64,000 nt of DNA, taken from NCBI GenBank assembly GCA_012934845.2, contig WNNJ02002166.1, forward strand, positions 62,001-126,000, written 5' to 3'. The notes under the pieces are model-generated. The model had not been told where the DNA came from. It searched no databases and saw nothing but the letters and a program-made list of their open reading frames with translations. The stretch is from Pomphorhynchus laevis (taxonomy: Eukaryota > Acanthocephala > Palaeacanthocephala > Echinorhynchida > Pomphorhynchidae). Within the stretch, counting starts at the first letter, position 1; the number at the start of each line of letters is the position of its first letter. A program made the position numbers and the translations under genes. Shown here piece by piece: positions 63,912 to 64,000 of this stretch.

Positions 63912-64000
63912 CGATGTACCTTCTTTCATCGCTTCTTTTCCCTAAAATCGATAAATGCCTAAGCCTTTTCGCCAATTCTCCAAAATCCACCATCCTACCC
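63912..64000 (+). mobile_element. 5'-truncated CR1-like LINE running off the window
   Basis: Matches 46690-46779 of the full-length LINE almost exactly (TTCTTTCATCGCTTCTTTTC, CTAAGCCTTTTCGCCAATTC). It begins abruptly inside ORF2, the usual result of incomplete reverse transcription. Very few differences, so a young insertion, probably in an upstream VDAC intron. Confidence 0.9.

Overview
The window is AT-rich animal DNA, most likely from an invertebrate. Two host genes have introns with good GT-AG borders, and the rest is dominated by retroelements (LINEs and several lineages of Penelope-like elements, PLEs). I cannot name the phylum. There are no bacterial features (no operons, no Shine-Dalgarno-led gene strings, no CRISPR).

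Host genes, all on the minus strand. (1) 1201-1818 is the last exon of an unrecognised basic protein. (2) 4762-17022 is an eight-exon gene that I assembled from splice sites and phase; it encodes an unrecognised 581-residue protein. Its introns are either tiny (54-60 bp) or 1-5.5 kb and loaded with repeats. (3) 61135-63330 carries the last two exons of a mitochondrial outer-membrane porin (VDAC); the rest of that gene lies beyond the right edge.

Retroelement layout. 1-155 is the 3' end of a CR1-like LINE. 7.5-8.1 kb is an RTE-type LINE fragment inside an intron of gene 2. 19.15-26.6 kb holds decayed LINEs, one with a second LINE nested in it. 26.6-27.2 kb is a canonical PLE endonuclease fragment. 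28.8-34.6 kb holds two very similar PLE copies with permuted domain order (GIY-YIG endonuclease before the reverse transcriptase, CxC motif between), the Naiad type. 34.7-38.4 kb is a LINE relative containing a 12-bp repeat array. 38.6-42.1 kb holds older Naiad relics. 42,725-47,246 is a full-length CR1-like LINE with both reading frames open and an 11-bp target duplication. 47.5-53.6 kb holds more Naiad and canonical PLE pieces. 53.8-59.9 kb is a cluster of canonical PLEs whose pseudo-LTRs carry hammerhead-ribozyme-like cores.

Main points of interest: the permuted PLEs in copies of several ages; hammerhead-like hairpins from several unrelated pseudo-LTR families spread over the window; a full-length LINE whose ORF2 has no AUG in its first ~450 codons but is preceded, in frame, by a canonical -1 slippery heptamer; and a hairpin element inserted in a Naiad relic with a 13-bp target duplication.
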